Origin: Gnetum montanum
Taxonomy: Eukaryota; Streptophyta; Gnetopsida; Gnetales; Gnetaceae
Direction: 5' to 3'
Length of the DNA: 45,613 nt
Assembly (NCBI GenBank): GCA_015680685.1
Contig: MNCI01029493.1
Location: 11,477 to 57,089, forward strand
The notes under the pieces are model-generated. The model was not told the DNA's origin. It saw nothing but the letters and a program-made list of their open reading frames with translations, and ran no database searches. A program made the translations under genes and the position numbers. Below, in pieces: positions 31,680-43,089 of the stretch; the first letter of the stretch is position 1; each line of letters starts with the position of its first letter.

Positions 31680-32540
31680 GAGCATGTGCAAGGAACAAAA
31701 TGACAAGTAGATAATCTAGTAAAGATAATAGAAGAGATCAAAATAGAAACAAATATAGAGATGGTGGTTATGATAGAGACATAGATAAAAATTATGTGTA
31801 TAGATATGATAGAAGAAATAACAGATAACACAAAAGAAATCATTGTCATGATCAAGATCATGATGAATGTGATAATTATGAAGAACCTATGCTAGCAACA
31901 AGAACTATGATTAATATCAGGGAGGTTGTTTACATTCCCATGAGGCATCAAAAGAAGAATTTCCTTAAGCAACTTGACATGAATAACATTCCTAAGTTTG
32001 AAGGTAGCTACAATGCAAACCCAAAACATCATTTACAACTCTTCCATAATGCATGTACCTTGTAGAACATAGAAAATGGTTACAAAAAGCTCGAATTATT
32101 CCCAAAGACACTCAATAAAAAAGTAGAGAGCTAGTATCCAACCTTGGAACTAGAATTCATAAAAACATGGAGTACGATGTTGGAACTCTTCAATGATACA
32201 TACCAAACATAATTCCAAGTTTCCAACTTGAAAAAGTAGATTCAAGGATGAAAATAAGGTAATTATGAATCTCTTAATGTAGTTTTAAGAAAATATTATT
32301 CATTGTTACATAGGTATTTGAGCCATGGCTTTTTTCAAAGATAGAAGTTAAAACACATCATATATGGGCTTAGAAACAAAACAAGAAAAAATATTTGGGT
32401 CTAAACCTAAGGGAGATTATAAAAAATGAGAGTTCATTTGATTCAAACATTGATAGATCAAATAGCCAAGGAAAAAGAACTCAAAAAAAAAAGAGAAACT
32501 GGAAAAAATTATAACATAGATTCATTGCTCCAAGAAAAAT
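31680..32540 (+). pseudogene. gag: Gag of A3
   Basis: One frame is maintained for more than 280 codons with about a dozen stops. It begins with an Arg/Asp/Asn-rich linker (for example RDQNRNKYRDGGYDRDIDK) that corresponds to the Arg/Ser-rich linker of A1. The capsid domain follows: LDMNNIPKFEGSYN, then HLQLFHNACTL, then MLELFNDTYQT, and HIIYGLRNKTRKN near 32370. The absence of frameshifts despite many stops indicates decay mainly by base substitution. Confidence 0.75.
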
Positions 32541-32827
32541 AAATTTACCTATGTAAGTGGAGAAGCACCATTAGATGTGGTCTAGAAGAAAACCTTACTC
32601 ATTGAAAAGTTTGTTACTAAAATTATAACTAAGATTGAAAAATATGGGATTCCATGAATTAAAAATCCTAATCAGCATTAAAGATCATGAAGGAGAAAGC
32701 ATAATAAGTTAGAGCCAAGGACAATAATAAGAAAAAGAAGAAAGACATAGGTAGAGACTTGTACAATTAGAAAGGGAAAGCAATTACAATGGAAGAGGTT
32801 GTAGAGTTAGAAATAGATGATGGTGGA

Positions 32828-32863
32828 TATGACATATATTAATACAAATATCTAAAGGATTAT
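32828..32863 (+). pseudogene. gag: Zinc-knuckle position of A3, all four ligands changed to Tyr
   Basis: The frame reads YDIY-stop-YKYLKDY where A1 reads CEICQYDHPKGC. TGT has become TAT three times and CAT has become TAT once, and CAA has become TAA. The spacing of the four positions is unchanged. Upstream EEVVELEIDDGG and downstream MSHL confirm the alignment. Confidence 0.7.
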
Positions 32864-33239
32864 TTCCTAATCATGTCACATCTCTAAAATTCAATGCCTT
32901 ATGCATTAAATCTAAAGTTCTTCAAGCAGCAAGAACCTTGAAGATTGCCTTATCTACATGGAGATTATCAATAACCCTATCATCAATAATATTACTATCT
33001 AAGTAACCAAACCCATATGGATATCATGTTTAGCAACTTGTATCTCCTAGTAACAAAAAAAAAAGACATCTAGTGGTTGATGATAAATGAAATCTACAAG
33101 TCCAACATTTGCATGGAATCATAAGAAGCACTCACCACCTCTTATATAGACAAGTTAAATAAAATGGAGACACTACAGCAACAACTCTTCCAAGTTGGAC
33201 ATGTATAAGAAGAAGATACCAATTGGTGGAAGTTTGAAA

Positions 33240-34210
33240 TTCTAGAAGAACCTATAGCTAGGATAATTAAGTTAAAGACATTATCAAAATTACTTGAATA
33301 TGTCTTTCTTAAAAATGAAAAACAAATAATCATAAATATAGAACTAACAAAAGAACAAATAATAAAGTTCCTAAAAGTTATGAATAAATGACCAATAATC
33401 TTTCTATGGTATTATGATAAGATCATCAAAATTAACCAACATATATGCTAACACTACATATACATGGATCCAACAATCAAGCTAAAACATTAACAATAGC
33501 ATAAGCTCAATCCAAAGCTAAAGTAAACAATTAGCGAGAGATTCAAAAGCTCTTGAAAGCTAGATTCATCTATACTATTCTGGATGATGATGGGGTGATC
33601 CCATTTATAATTGTATAAAATAAAGGGAACCACTGACAAATTTGCATTAGATTCAAACTATTAAATATGGTAACCTTCAAAGATTACTTTTACCTTCCAT
33701 TTGTTTATTAATTGTTGAATACTATAGTAGGACATAAATATTAAAACTACCTAGATGGTTATAGTGGTTATAATGAAATCCATATTACATTTGAAAACAA
33801 ATCCAAAACAACATTCACGAGTTCTTGGGAAACTTTTTCCTAAAAGAATATGTCATTTGACTTATGTAATGCTTCTATTACTTTCCAACACTTGATCTTG
33901 AGCATCTTCTAGAAGCAAACTAACAATGATATTAAATTCTTCATAAATAATTTCATCACCTATGGGTTAGACTTTAAAAAAGCACTAGATTAATTAGAAT
34001 AAGTATTGTATAGGTTTATAATGAAACTTAATTAGTAGAAGATCCATCTCATGGTCTAGGAAGGTATTGTTTTAGGCCATAGGATTTTTTTAAAAAAAAA
34101 AAAAAGCCACTGAGGTTGATCCTTAAAAGATCAAAATCATCCAAGAAATCACTTTAAAAATTCATATAGTAAAATATGTAAGGTCATTCCTTAGACATAT
34201 AGGATACTAT
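33240..34210 (+). pseudogene. pol: PR-RT linker and reverse transcriptase of A3
   Basis: The linker shows LLEYVFLKNEKQIIIN..LTKEQ. RT follows with FIYTILDDDGVIPFIIV, LDGYSGYNEI (near 33750), SFDLCNASITFQHLILSIF (near 33860) and FFINNFITYG (33937-33966). The catalytic box is FINNF at 33940-33954: both aspartates of the usual xDD are Asn through GAT-to-AAT changes, so this copy cannot polymerise. The block order is that of Ty3/Gypsy RT. A poly(A) run near 34092 marks an interruption. Confidence 0.8.
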
Positions 34211-34379
34211 AGGTAGTTCATCAAGAATTTCTCAAAGATTGCAAAGTCATTAGTAGAGATTACAAAGAAGGTTTCACACTTTTTTTGATCAAATTATTAT
34301 GAAAATACATTTAAGGTTCTAAAGTAAAGATGTGTTAAAATCCTAATTCTACAAGCACTTGATTGGTCAAGTATATTTC

Positions 34380-34830
34380 ACATAATGATCAATGCATCCA
34401 ACTATACTTTATAAGTCATTCTTATGTATATGAATGATTAAAAATGTTCATATTACATCCACTATATAATTAAAAGTAAATCTAGTGCATAGTTGAACTA
34501 TAGAATAACTAAGAAGGAGCTAATGGTAGTGGTGTATGCACTTGAAAAGTTTAGGCACTATGTCCTTAGATAACCTATCTTTATGCACATTGATCATATT
34601 GCAATTAAATTTCTTATAACAAACTAATGATATGCTCCTAGTTTAGAGCATAACACAACAACTACTTGATTAATGCTAACACTATGTCAACATTAGTGCA
34701 AGGGCTATCAAATACTTGGATACCAAACTAACCTCACATTTGCTATGAAGCATGTAGGAGACACTAGGATGTCTAATGCTCATGCTTCTAATCTCTCAAA
34801 ATCTTGAAAAGTGCTCTACATTTCAAGAAA
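34380..34830 (+). pseudogene. pol: RNase H region of A3
   Basis: Reads MINASNYTL, then ITKKELMVVVYALEKFRHYV near 34500-34560, HIDHIAIKFLIT near 34600, and an end resembling the VVADHLSRL block (MSNAHASNLSKS near 34790). RNase H removes the RNA template strand during reverse transcription. This domain is the part missing from A1, so A3 shows that the family once had it. Stops are numerous and no integrase follows. Confidence 0.7.
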
Positions 34831-34899
34831 CCAACCATGAATTATAGACTTAGGGTTTCCAAATTTGACCCCAAAGATAAGGTGAGTTAACATAAATTT

Positions 34900-36300
34900 T
34901 ATTGTTGGAAAATACAATTTTAAGTAAAAATTAATGACTTGAAAATTATAAATCTATTATTAATGTTGAGCTAAAAAATTCTAAATCTATTGTTGATGCT
35001 AAGCTAAAAACTTCTAACTCTATTGCTAACTCTAGCATCAGCGTTAGCATCACCAAGAACATAGAAACATTTTCTAACATTTGTTAAACTAAAATTGCAA
35101 GCTTTCGAGATCCTTTCTGATGCCTAAACTAATTCCAAATTTTTGGACCTGGGAAATATTATTGATTATCAAACATGATGACTTAGCATGATGCTAATGT
35201 AGGTAGGATTACATTCATGTTAGCATGAGTGTCACCTACCATACTTAGAAGAATTTTTAGTCCTAACCGTTAAGAATGTTTCCAAACCTACCAAAATTAA
35301 TATTCAGTGCCTTAGAAATAATGGTAAGTGATCATTGAAGAGCACGAGAAGCCAAGATCAAAGATGGAATGCTAGTTTTTTATAAGTGAGGAGCACTAGA
35401 CTAGTGATAAGAGGGGTGACATGGGATTCTTTAAAAAAATTTACTTATAATACTAATGTTGAGCTAAAAAGTTCTAAATCTCATGCTGACACTAAGTTAA
35501 AAAATTTTAACTTTAGTGATGATGCTAAGTTGAAAAATTCTAACTTTTATATTGACCCTAAGTTAAAAATTTCTAACTATAATGCTAACCTTGAGCTGAA
35601 AATTTGTACCTCCGATGTTAACCTGAATGCTAATGTTAGCATTAGTGTTACTTGAGGGATACTTATTAAACTTTTCTATCTCATATCTCTTAAAGCTTAC
35701 TAAAACTAACTAAATTAAGGACTATCATCTTGTGGATGAATATGGACCATTATTAGGAGCCTCTAACATCCTAAGATGCTATCAAAGATGGTGCTTTCAA
35801 GGGTGTTTCTACAAGCAACATTGATGCTAGCTTCAGTGTCAGTTAGCATCACTTAATCCAAAACACCTTGATTTGGATCTTCAAATGCTACTAAAAATAC
35901 CTAATCTGAGGTCCATTCCTTTAGGGATATTAGGGACCATCATGGGATCTTGTAGAAGCTTAAAATACTACTATAGATTGTGTTTTTGAGGAAGTTTCTA
36001 TAGGTAATGCTAGTGTCAATATCAATGTAACCTAAAGTTAGAAATATTTTATTCCAATGTGAACTTTTTAAAAAGCCAAAAAATTAATATTTGTTATGTT
36101 GAGACTACTATATACAAGTCATTTAGGATTATACATAGCCATAACAAGGGTCAAGAAGTAATTTCATCATAGATGACATAAATAGAATCATTCAAGGATG
36201 ACATAGATGCATGTCAATATCAACATCAATGTCACTTTTGATACTTAGAAAATTTTTCATTTCTAAATTTTTTGAAGATCACCAAATGTAATGTTCATAT
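34900..36300. repeat. Degenerate ~195-bp tandem repeat with 33-bp subrepeats
   Basis: A box of the type GCTAGTGTCAATATCAATGT followed by (A/C)CTT recurs with ends near 35055, 35239, 35652, 35852, 36035 and 36235. Spacings are about 184 to 206 bp, or twice that. Two units (34940-35085 and 35440-35655) carry additional 30-36-bp subrepeats of the type GATGCTAAGTTGAAAAATTC. Their length changes are multiples of three. AATGCTAA/TTAGCATT forms a hairpin near 35625. No gene is recognised; the 89-codon frame at 35386-35655 is made of these subrepeats. Confidence 0.6.
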
Positions 36301-36439
36301 GTTATTTTATAAATCTAAATGATCCCTAGAGATTTCAAGAGACTTGAAATATGACTTATGACATTGTTCTTAAGAAGTTTTAGGTACATAAACTTGGATG
36401 AAACAATTTTGAAATCACACTTATCCTAGTCATTGAGGA

Positions 36440-37260
36440 ATCAAAAAAGTAGGTATAAAAAGTAGATCTCCTTAGCATATCCTCTATAGTAGATCTTCCT
36501 ATCATAAATCCAATTTATTCTTCTAATACTACTTTATTCAAATCTAAGATTTTTTTCTACAACTCTCTCCCAAAGCTTCATGGTATGGCTTATTAGCTTA
36601 ATTTCTTAATAGTTTGCATAATTTTGTACATCATCTTTATTTTTTGTAGATGGAAACAACTTATCTTATCCTCTAATTATTAGGCATTTCTTAGTCTTTC
36701 AAAATTTAATAAAATAATTATGTCAACTAATAAACTCTCCTATCTCCTAGTTCTTTTTAAGATTTTTTCTAGGAATATTATCTAGTCTAATAGCTTTTCC
36801 ATTTTTTATCTTTGATAATACTATCTTCACCTCAAAAAAGGAAATTATATTAACCAAACCAAAATTTTATTTTCCTTCTTGGATGTCTTTCCTTAGGGAT
36901 TCTTCATTTAATAATTTTTAAAAATAATTTTTCCACATATCCAAAATTATATTGTCATTTTCTAAAATCTTTGCATCTACTTCCTTGATGCATTTGACAT
37001 GATCAATGTCCTTACATTTTTTATTTTTTATTTTTACTAATTTTAAAATATATTTTTCTGTTTTCTTTGTTTCTAATTTCTCATAAAAGCCATCCAAGAC
37101 CATATGTTTCGCTTTGAATAATGCTACAGTTACCTTCCTCTTTGCCATTTTTTATATCAACCTACTATTGATGACCACTTTAGACTCCTTCCCTCTCACC
37201 AACATTATTGGTCCTATCTTAGTAACCAAAATCACTAAGAAAAAAGGTTCTTTCAAACTC
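36440..37260 (-). pseudogene. L1-type LINE fragment (linker and RT start)
   Basis: Non-LTR retrotransposon polymerase remnant. The 76-codon frame at 37148-36918 has the plant L1 linker between endonuclease and RT: LETKKTEKYILKLVKIKNKK, then DHVKCIKEVDAKILEND and MWKNYF. Downstream, with stops, come VLSKIKNGKAIRLDNIP (near 36800), the block reading ISHTMKLWERVVE (near 36590), and IGFMIGRSTIEDM (near 36480). These are the conserved N-terminal blocks of LINE RT. Endonuclease, the catalytic part of RT and the 3' end are missing, so it is truncated on both sides. Confidence 0.85.
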
Positions 37261-37689
37261 AAATTTTAGTGCTTGCTAGTTATAGCAACACTAAGGCTCA
37301 TATACCTCCAAATAAACTTAGTGTACTAACTAAGATATATACGTGTCTTCAATTTATATGTACTATTCAAGTATTTCATAATTTATTCATAAAAATAAGA
37401 TTGATATTATTAGTAATGATCAACCCTTCAAAATGATCTCATGAGTAACATATATCTCTATACTGCTTAGTCCATAGCTTATAGTTGAATGATGCATACA
37501 TTTCTCATTTTCTCATTTTATGTCCAACTACAATTTGATAAATCTATAACAGGATTTTCTTAGAGATAGTTCTATAAGAAACATGGTAACATAGCAAACT
37601 TCAATGGTTTAAATATAATCTTATCAAACCACATGAATCCTAGTCATAAAATGTGCCTCCACAATAATGAGTGAATACTTAGAGGAAAT
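37261..37689. other. Unassigned AT-rich stretch
   Basis: No open frame of note and no repeat recognised. The sequence may contain the decayed endonuclease end of the LINE at its left edge. Confidence 0.3.
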
Positions 37690-38060
37690 AAAGCTATTCA
37701 TATCATTTTTTGAAGGCAAGAAATGTCTAACTCTTTGTAAAAAGTAATCAAACAATTCCAAAAATGAGAAAAAGGTATATAGTAGCTTTGAATTTCTAGT
37801 AAATTAGTTAAAGAAAGAACAATGAGAAAATAACTCACGAGACAAAACTGAATGGGCTGAAATGAAAACTTTAGAATTTCATTAACTTTGAAAAACTCTC
37901 TTACAATCCATCTTTTCCCCCCTCCCACCTTCCCCTTCTCCCCCCACCCTGGCTTCCCCTCTCTTTCCCTTCTCTTTACAAAAATGATGTACTTTTTATA
38001 TAGCAGGACATAAATGAGTTAATTATAACTATAAAGAAGTTAAGAAAACATTTATTGGGT
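37690..38060 (-). repeat. LTR-like segment with TATA box and polypurine tract
   Basis: On the minus strand CTATATAAAAAG (38003-37992) is a good TATA box. About 15 nt downstream begins a 65-nt purine tract with several G-runs (37978-37911). An ATGAAATTCT-rich end with polyadenylation-like sequence follows. It lies downstream of the decayed coding region 40910-38250 on the same strand, where the 3' LTR of that element would be expected. No second copy was found in the window, so LTR status is not proven. Confidence 0.35.
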
Positions 38061-38249
38061 ACTTCTTTCTCAAAGACATCTTTAATGAACTACAAATGTG
38101 ATAATTACTACTGGATCTCTATTATAACTAGAGTTTCTGACAAGAATTCTTTGACATGTTAATCTTCTCATTGAACCAAGCTCTTGTCATAACTCTGCTT
38201 GTAAAATAGTAACAATTCTTTAACTACTTCCTTCATTTCAACAACCATA

Positions 38250-40910
38250 AATGATTGTACACTATTTTTTTATAACTATCTATTGTCATTTAATTTTATG
38301 GTGTCAATGGCATTAGTTATGTTTTTCTTACATTCCTAGATATTTTGCAATGTAGAATCAAGATCTGTTCCAACTTTCCATATCCACTAGACCTGGTGCA
38401 TACCACCATTCATGGCATCATCAAGAAATGAGGCCTCTAGTTTAGATAACTGATCTCTTTAAACAATGGCCTAATCTACAAATTCAATGGTCAATGCAAC
38501 AACTTGATCAAAAGGTTTCTTCTTGTCCTTAAGTGCATTAATATTGGCCAAAATTGTTTCTATTTATTCTTTCATGATCATTAACTCATTCATGATAAAT
38601 TTAAAATTAGCTTCTTACTTCAAATTATTAGCTAAGATTCTATTATCCTTTTTGGTCAATCCTCACTATAATTCCACATTCTCCCTCTTCAAGGCTTCTA
38701 TGTTGGTCTCTTTGATCTAAGATATCTTCATTTTTTCTTCACATTTATTTCTCAATACTTTAAATTCTAATTGCATAGAATGATGCTGATTTTTCTATTT
38801 CTCAATATCTTGTTGATAATCTCTAATAGTTTCATTGGTAGTTTTTGAAAAATGTACAATGACTACCAATAAATTTTCCACTAGTTCAGGATATGATATA
38901 ACCATTTTCATTTTGTCTATTTCTTGATCTATATTTTTGTACTAAAAATTAACTAATTCTTCAACCCCTAGTCTTTCTGGATGCTATTGCTCAAAAATTA
39001 GTCTTCCTTCAACAATCTTAACTTTCATAGATTTAGGCCCTCATTTAATGATATAACCTTAAGAAAAATCAACTAGAGCCCAGGCCTTTTGTGATGTTGA
39101 AGCACTAGTGCTAGTGGTTATTATATCTGAAGATGGTTAATCATTTTTAGGCTACAGTGTCTTCTTGCCAAAAAGAGACTCTAGTTACCTTATTCTTTGT
39201 TCTTTGACCTCTACATACCAAGTGAAGGCATTTTAGTCTAAAGCTTAATCTAGCCTATCAAAAGAATTTGATACCAAGTAGTTATCTTATTAGGATTGTA
39301 GAAACTATTCCTTGCTTCTAGGAGCATTTCTCTTTCAAACTTAGCCCCTATATTCATTATGTAAGGAGCATTTTTAAAATACCAAAAGTTGATTTGCAAT
39401 TAAAAAACATGTCCTACCATGTAATCATGCTACCATGGGCTATTCTATATTTGCCTTCCCACTACTAGGGCTACTAGATAGGGATCTACAAATCTCAATA
39501 ATTTCTTTGGCCTTCCTTCAAATTCACCTATAACAATTTCTATATAATGTGCATGGAAAAAGTTTTCTCCTTTACATTTATCCCTGATATCATCTACTAC
39601 AACTTTCTCCATCCTTGATATGGCTCTTTTGGTTAGAAATTGATACAAGAGTAGATAAACATCATTCATGAGGAATTCAAGAATTTGAGCATTGAAATAA
39701 TTCTTATGGCATATAATAGGGTAAAAGTCATAGCAGGGCCATCTCTTTTTTATTTGTCTTTCTTATGTGTAGTGGAGTAAAATAGATATAAATCTTTTAG
39801 GGCTTGGAACTATGATTAAAACATGGTCTAACAAAAAAGAACTCATATTGAACTAAGTGTTAGTGGCCATGATGTTTTCTATACTAGCCTACAATTAGAT
39901 ATTCATGAAATATACTGGATGGAAAGGTTTGTTATTCCCAATACTGGCTAAGACTTTTAAATGCTAGGCTGAAATGGAAGTAACATTAGAACCTAAACAA
40001 ATATTTAGAGCAACAATGAAAATTCGATCATGAAACCTAAGTTCATTGAAGTTAGAAAAAGTCTTCATGTAGCCAAAGAAGGCAGAAATGTTAAACCCTG
40101 CTTGATGTAGCTCTTGCCCATTCACCAATATGATATTTTCTGCAACTACTACAACATTCTCATTTTTAGGCTCTTGCTTAAAATGATTGGGTAGAGGAAC
40201 ATTGTATAATTCATAGCTTCGTTTGGAACTGATATCTATTTTTGTTTAGGCCTCTACTTGATATCTACTTGATATCTATTTCTGTTTAGGCCTCTACTTG
40301 AATTTCAAAAAGTTCTCACTATACTTTGTTTCAAAGAAAATCTAAGTAATAACATCTCTAATTAAATTATCTCGAGATTTGAAGCCAATTTTGTGTAAGC
40401 ATGTATATTGATAGAAGCTTCATCATTTATGCTCTTTATTGAATGCCTTTATATGAAACTTCCAGAAATAATCATGATAGATAAGTGGTTCTGGATCTTC
40501 TTCCTATGGATCTTGAAGCTTGACATCTTCATTTGCTTCTACCCATCTCCCCAACTAAAAAATTGATAAATCAAAACCCTATAAATATTCTAACAGCACT
40601 TGAACAAGCATATCCTAGAATAACAAATTGGTTTCTTTCTTTGTTCCAATGTATTTCTTTGGAATTGGGAGTATCTAGCTTGTTGATTTCTTAGATTGTT
40701 CCAAGAATTTTGGATAGCTCTCTCTACTCTAGTCACTCTACAAAATTCATGTGAGATTTGCTAGAAACTCTCCAACAATCATATATGTAATGGAAGTTAA
40801 TGTTGAAACTCACATACATTTAAGAAGGATTTAAAATGCAATCTTCCTCAAACAACATTTAGATTTAGTCATTAAATTCCTCCATCAATGTACTCTTAAC
40901 CATAAGCCAT
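38250..40910 (-). pseudogene. Long decayed coding region, unknown protein with C-terminal coiled coil
   Basis: I do not recognise the family. Minus-strand reading gives a coherent protein of roughly 800-890 residues. It is interrupted by many single-base stops but few frame changes. The N-terminal part includes EEDPEPLIYHDYFWKFHIKA near 40500. The middle reads FNELRFHDRIFIVALNIC (near 40050) and KKRWPCYDFYPIICHKNYFN (near 39720), then a 74-codon open stretch at 39669-39445 (MNDVYLLLYQFLTKRAISRM). The C-terminal part is Glu/Lys-rich (ERLGVEELVNF near 38970, then NKCEEKMKIS and NIEALKRENVEL near 38700) and probably a coiled coil. An LTR-like segment follows. It may be an extra ORF of a retrotransposon, like the opposing gene of family B, or a captured host gene. 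No zinc knuckle, protease or RT motif was seen. Confidence 0.5.
40230..40301. repeat. 40-bp direct tandem duplication
   Basis: TGATATCTATTTTTGTTTAG with the following 20 bases is repeated from 40270 with one mismatch over the 32 bp that are present. A nested 10-11-bp duplication (TGATATCTACT) sits at the junction. It lies inside the decayed coding region and is a recent local duplication. Confidence 0.9.
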
Positions 40911-40984
40911 TTTATTTTTTAAAATCTAGATGGATCCTTATCATATGACCATTTTTTCGTCATTTGATGAAATGAAAAAATTTG

Positions 40985-43000
40985 GCTTTACCATTCGACA
41001 AGTAGGATAATGGCCTTTTTTTTTTATTTAGATTCATATCTTCTTTTGTTCAATGTCTTAATTTGGAAAAATATAAATTTGACCCAATTCCAAAGTGGGA
41101 GAAATGGTGTTATCTCCATTTTAGGATGTGTTATTATAATGGGATGGGTTTCATTTCCTCCATTTTGGGCCACTTCGTGAAATGGAAAAATTCAATTCTA
41201 CACCATTTGGAAAGTAGGGAAATGGTCAATTTTCCACTTTCAAACTTTGTGTAGTATAAACATGAGCAATGCATATGATTGATTTGATAAAGATACTACG
41301 TTGCCAACTCTTAATTGTGGAAGTTGCAAACAATGGTTTTTTGAAATTACAAAACACTGAATTAGCAAAATGGGCTAAATGAGTTTTATCCCATTTCAAG
41401 TAGTCGCTTCTTGGACATTTTCCTCATTTAGATTCTAAGCCATAAAATCATAGATTATTAATCACTTAATTTTCTCCATTTCATAAATGGGACAAAAGGA
41501 TTTATCCCAACTCACTAATGGAATAAATGAAAGTTATCCCATTTAACGAACACATCTTTATCTATCTTTAACGGACACATCTTTATCTATCTTTGTTGAA
41601 ATAGCAAATTGGGACAAACCCATTTTGGCCAATTTTGACATTTTCATGATTTAATGAAATGAGAGAGATTTAACTTCACCTCAATTCATGAATTGGGCAA
41701 AACCTGTTTGCTTTATTTTAATTGGTGCGTCAATTAAAACAAACTAGCTTGTTAGTCTAGATTATTGGTTGTAGATCTTTTTGTTCCTTTTTCCAAAACA
41801 AATATGAATTGACCAAATATCAACATAGACTAAATTAACTTTATGTCATATAGAAAATATCCTCTTTTTCCATTTTGTTTTTTGGACCATAAAACCACGT
41901 GTATTGAGTAGTGCTTAAATTAGGGTAAACTAGACTTTTTCTAATTCAGAAATGGGAAGAAAGGAAAATTATCCATTTCGAATCCTGTGTAATGAAAATA
42001 TTGTTGCCTTTTGTAATAGGAAAAATGCAACCTAGCCAAATAGCAAAATAGACCAAAGGAGTTTTATCCCATTTCACATAGTAGCTTCCTGGCCATTTTA
42101 CCCCTCTTGATCTTCATGCTAGAGAAGTCATCTGTCGATACTGAAGCTTGAAATACATATATTACAACTTAACTCTGACTTATATCAATTATTATAGGCC
42201 ACGTGTATTTATTTACATGAATTGAAGAAATTAAATTTGATAGACTAGTAACCTAGGAAAAATGCATTTAGGCCAACCTTAACTTTACTTCATGGTCTGA
42301 CCTAGGGAAACTAAACTTTATCTCATTTCATATATGGGCCAAAACTCTTTTTCTCTACTTTGATTTTCAGGTCAACCCCATATCCATTTGACTTTTTCCA
42401 ACACTATCCCAAGTTTACTAATTTCATATTTCACGTACCTTATGAACATGATCTCTTTTTATCTCTTTTGAAAGTGTGAACTAGGATAAATGCATTTTTC
42501 CTATTTCATGAATTGGGATAATTTGGTCTTGATGTATGACATTATTGTATTGTATCAATTTAATCCCATGTTTTTCCTTGCCAAATAATTCAATAACCCT
42601 TAATATTGCATATTGGCTGAATAAAATTAATATTGTCAAGTTTACCAAATGTAATGTAGATTATTTAGGAAGAAAAGAAAATTTATCCATGGTCTTCAAA
42701 CTTTAGTTCAGTAAACTTGGAAAGGATGCCCAACTCATCTTTAAATAAAACATTTTGTTTTTATCTAGAGTTTGAGCTTGACACTTCTTCAAGCTAAACT
42801 TCTATTTTATGGCATAATAAAATCACTAATTTTTTGCTTGTATATATGGGGATGAACTTGGTTTTCTCCATTTCACAAATAAGGTGAATGGTTGTTTTTG
42901 CTATTTTGATCTTCATGCTGGCCAATATGTTTGTTGACCATTCATCATCTGAATGCAAACTTGGCCAAACAGGTTTTCTCCCAATTCATGAGCTGGGATA
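40985..43000. repeat. Degenerate repeat region with recurring palindromic boxes
   Basis: No gene is seen. A box related to the perfect palindrome CCCAATTCATGAATTGGG recurs at about 40991, 41083, 41169, 41203, 41475, 41506, 41680, 41941, 42322, 42500, 42867 and 42980. It is often followed by ATAATTTGG. A longer direct repeat is also present: TTTTATCCCATTTCA and the following ~40 bp near 41385 and near 42060. It could be a decayed satellite or a long LTR rich in such boxes. Confidence 0.55.
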
Positions 43001-43089
43001 ATTTGGCCTTGACTAATTACATTTTCATGATTTTGATCAACTAACTTTCTCAAAAACCAAATGGGCTACTAACTTCATACATTAACTCA

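Larger units (their letters stand above)
31380..34830 (+). mobile_element. Ty3/Gypsy fragment A3 (gag to RNase H), strongly AT-mutated
   Basis: Plus-strand fragment covering the Gag Arg-rich linker, capsid domain, zinc-knuckle position, PR-RT linker, RT and RNase H. No LTR, primer site or integrase is found. The right end joins a satellite near 34900. Base composition is more AT-rich than A1, and many expected Cys, His, Gln and Asp codons are changed by C-to-T or G-to-A transitions. Confidence 0.75.
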
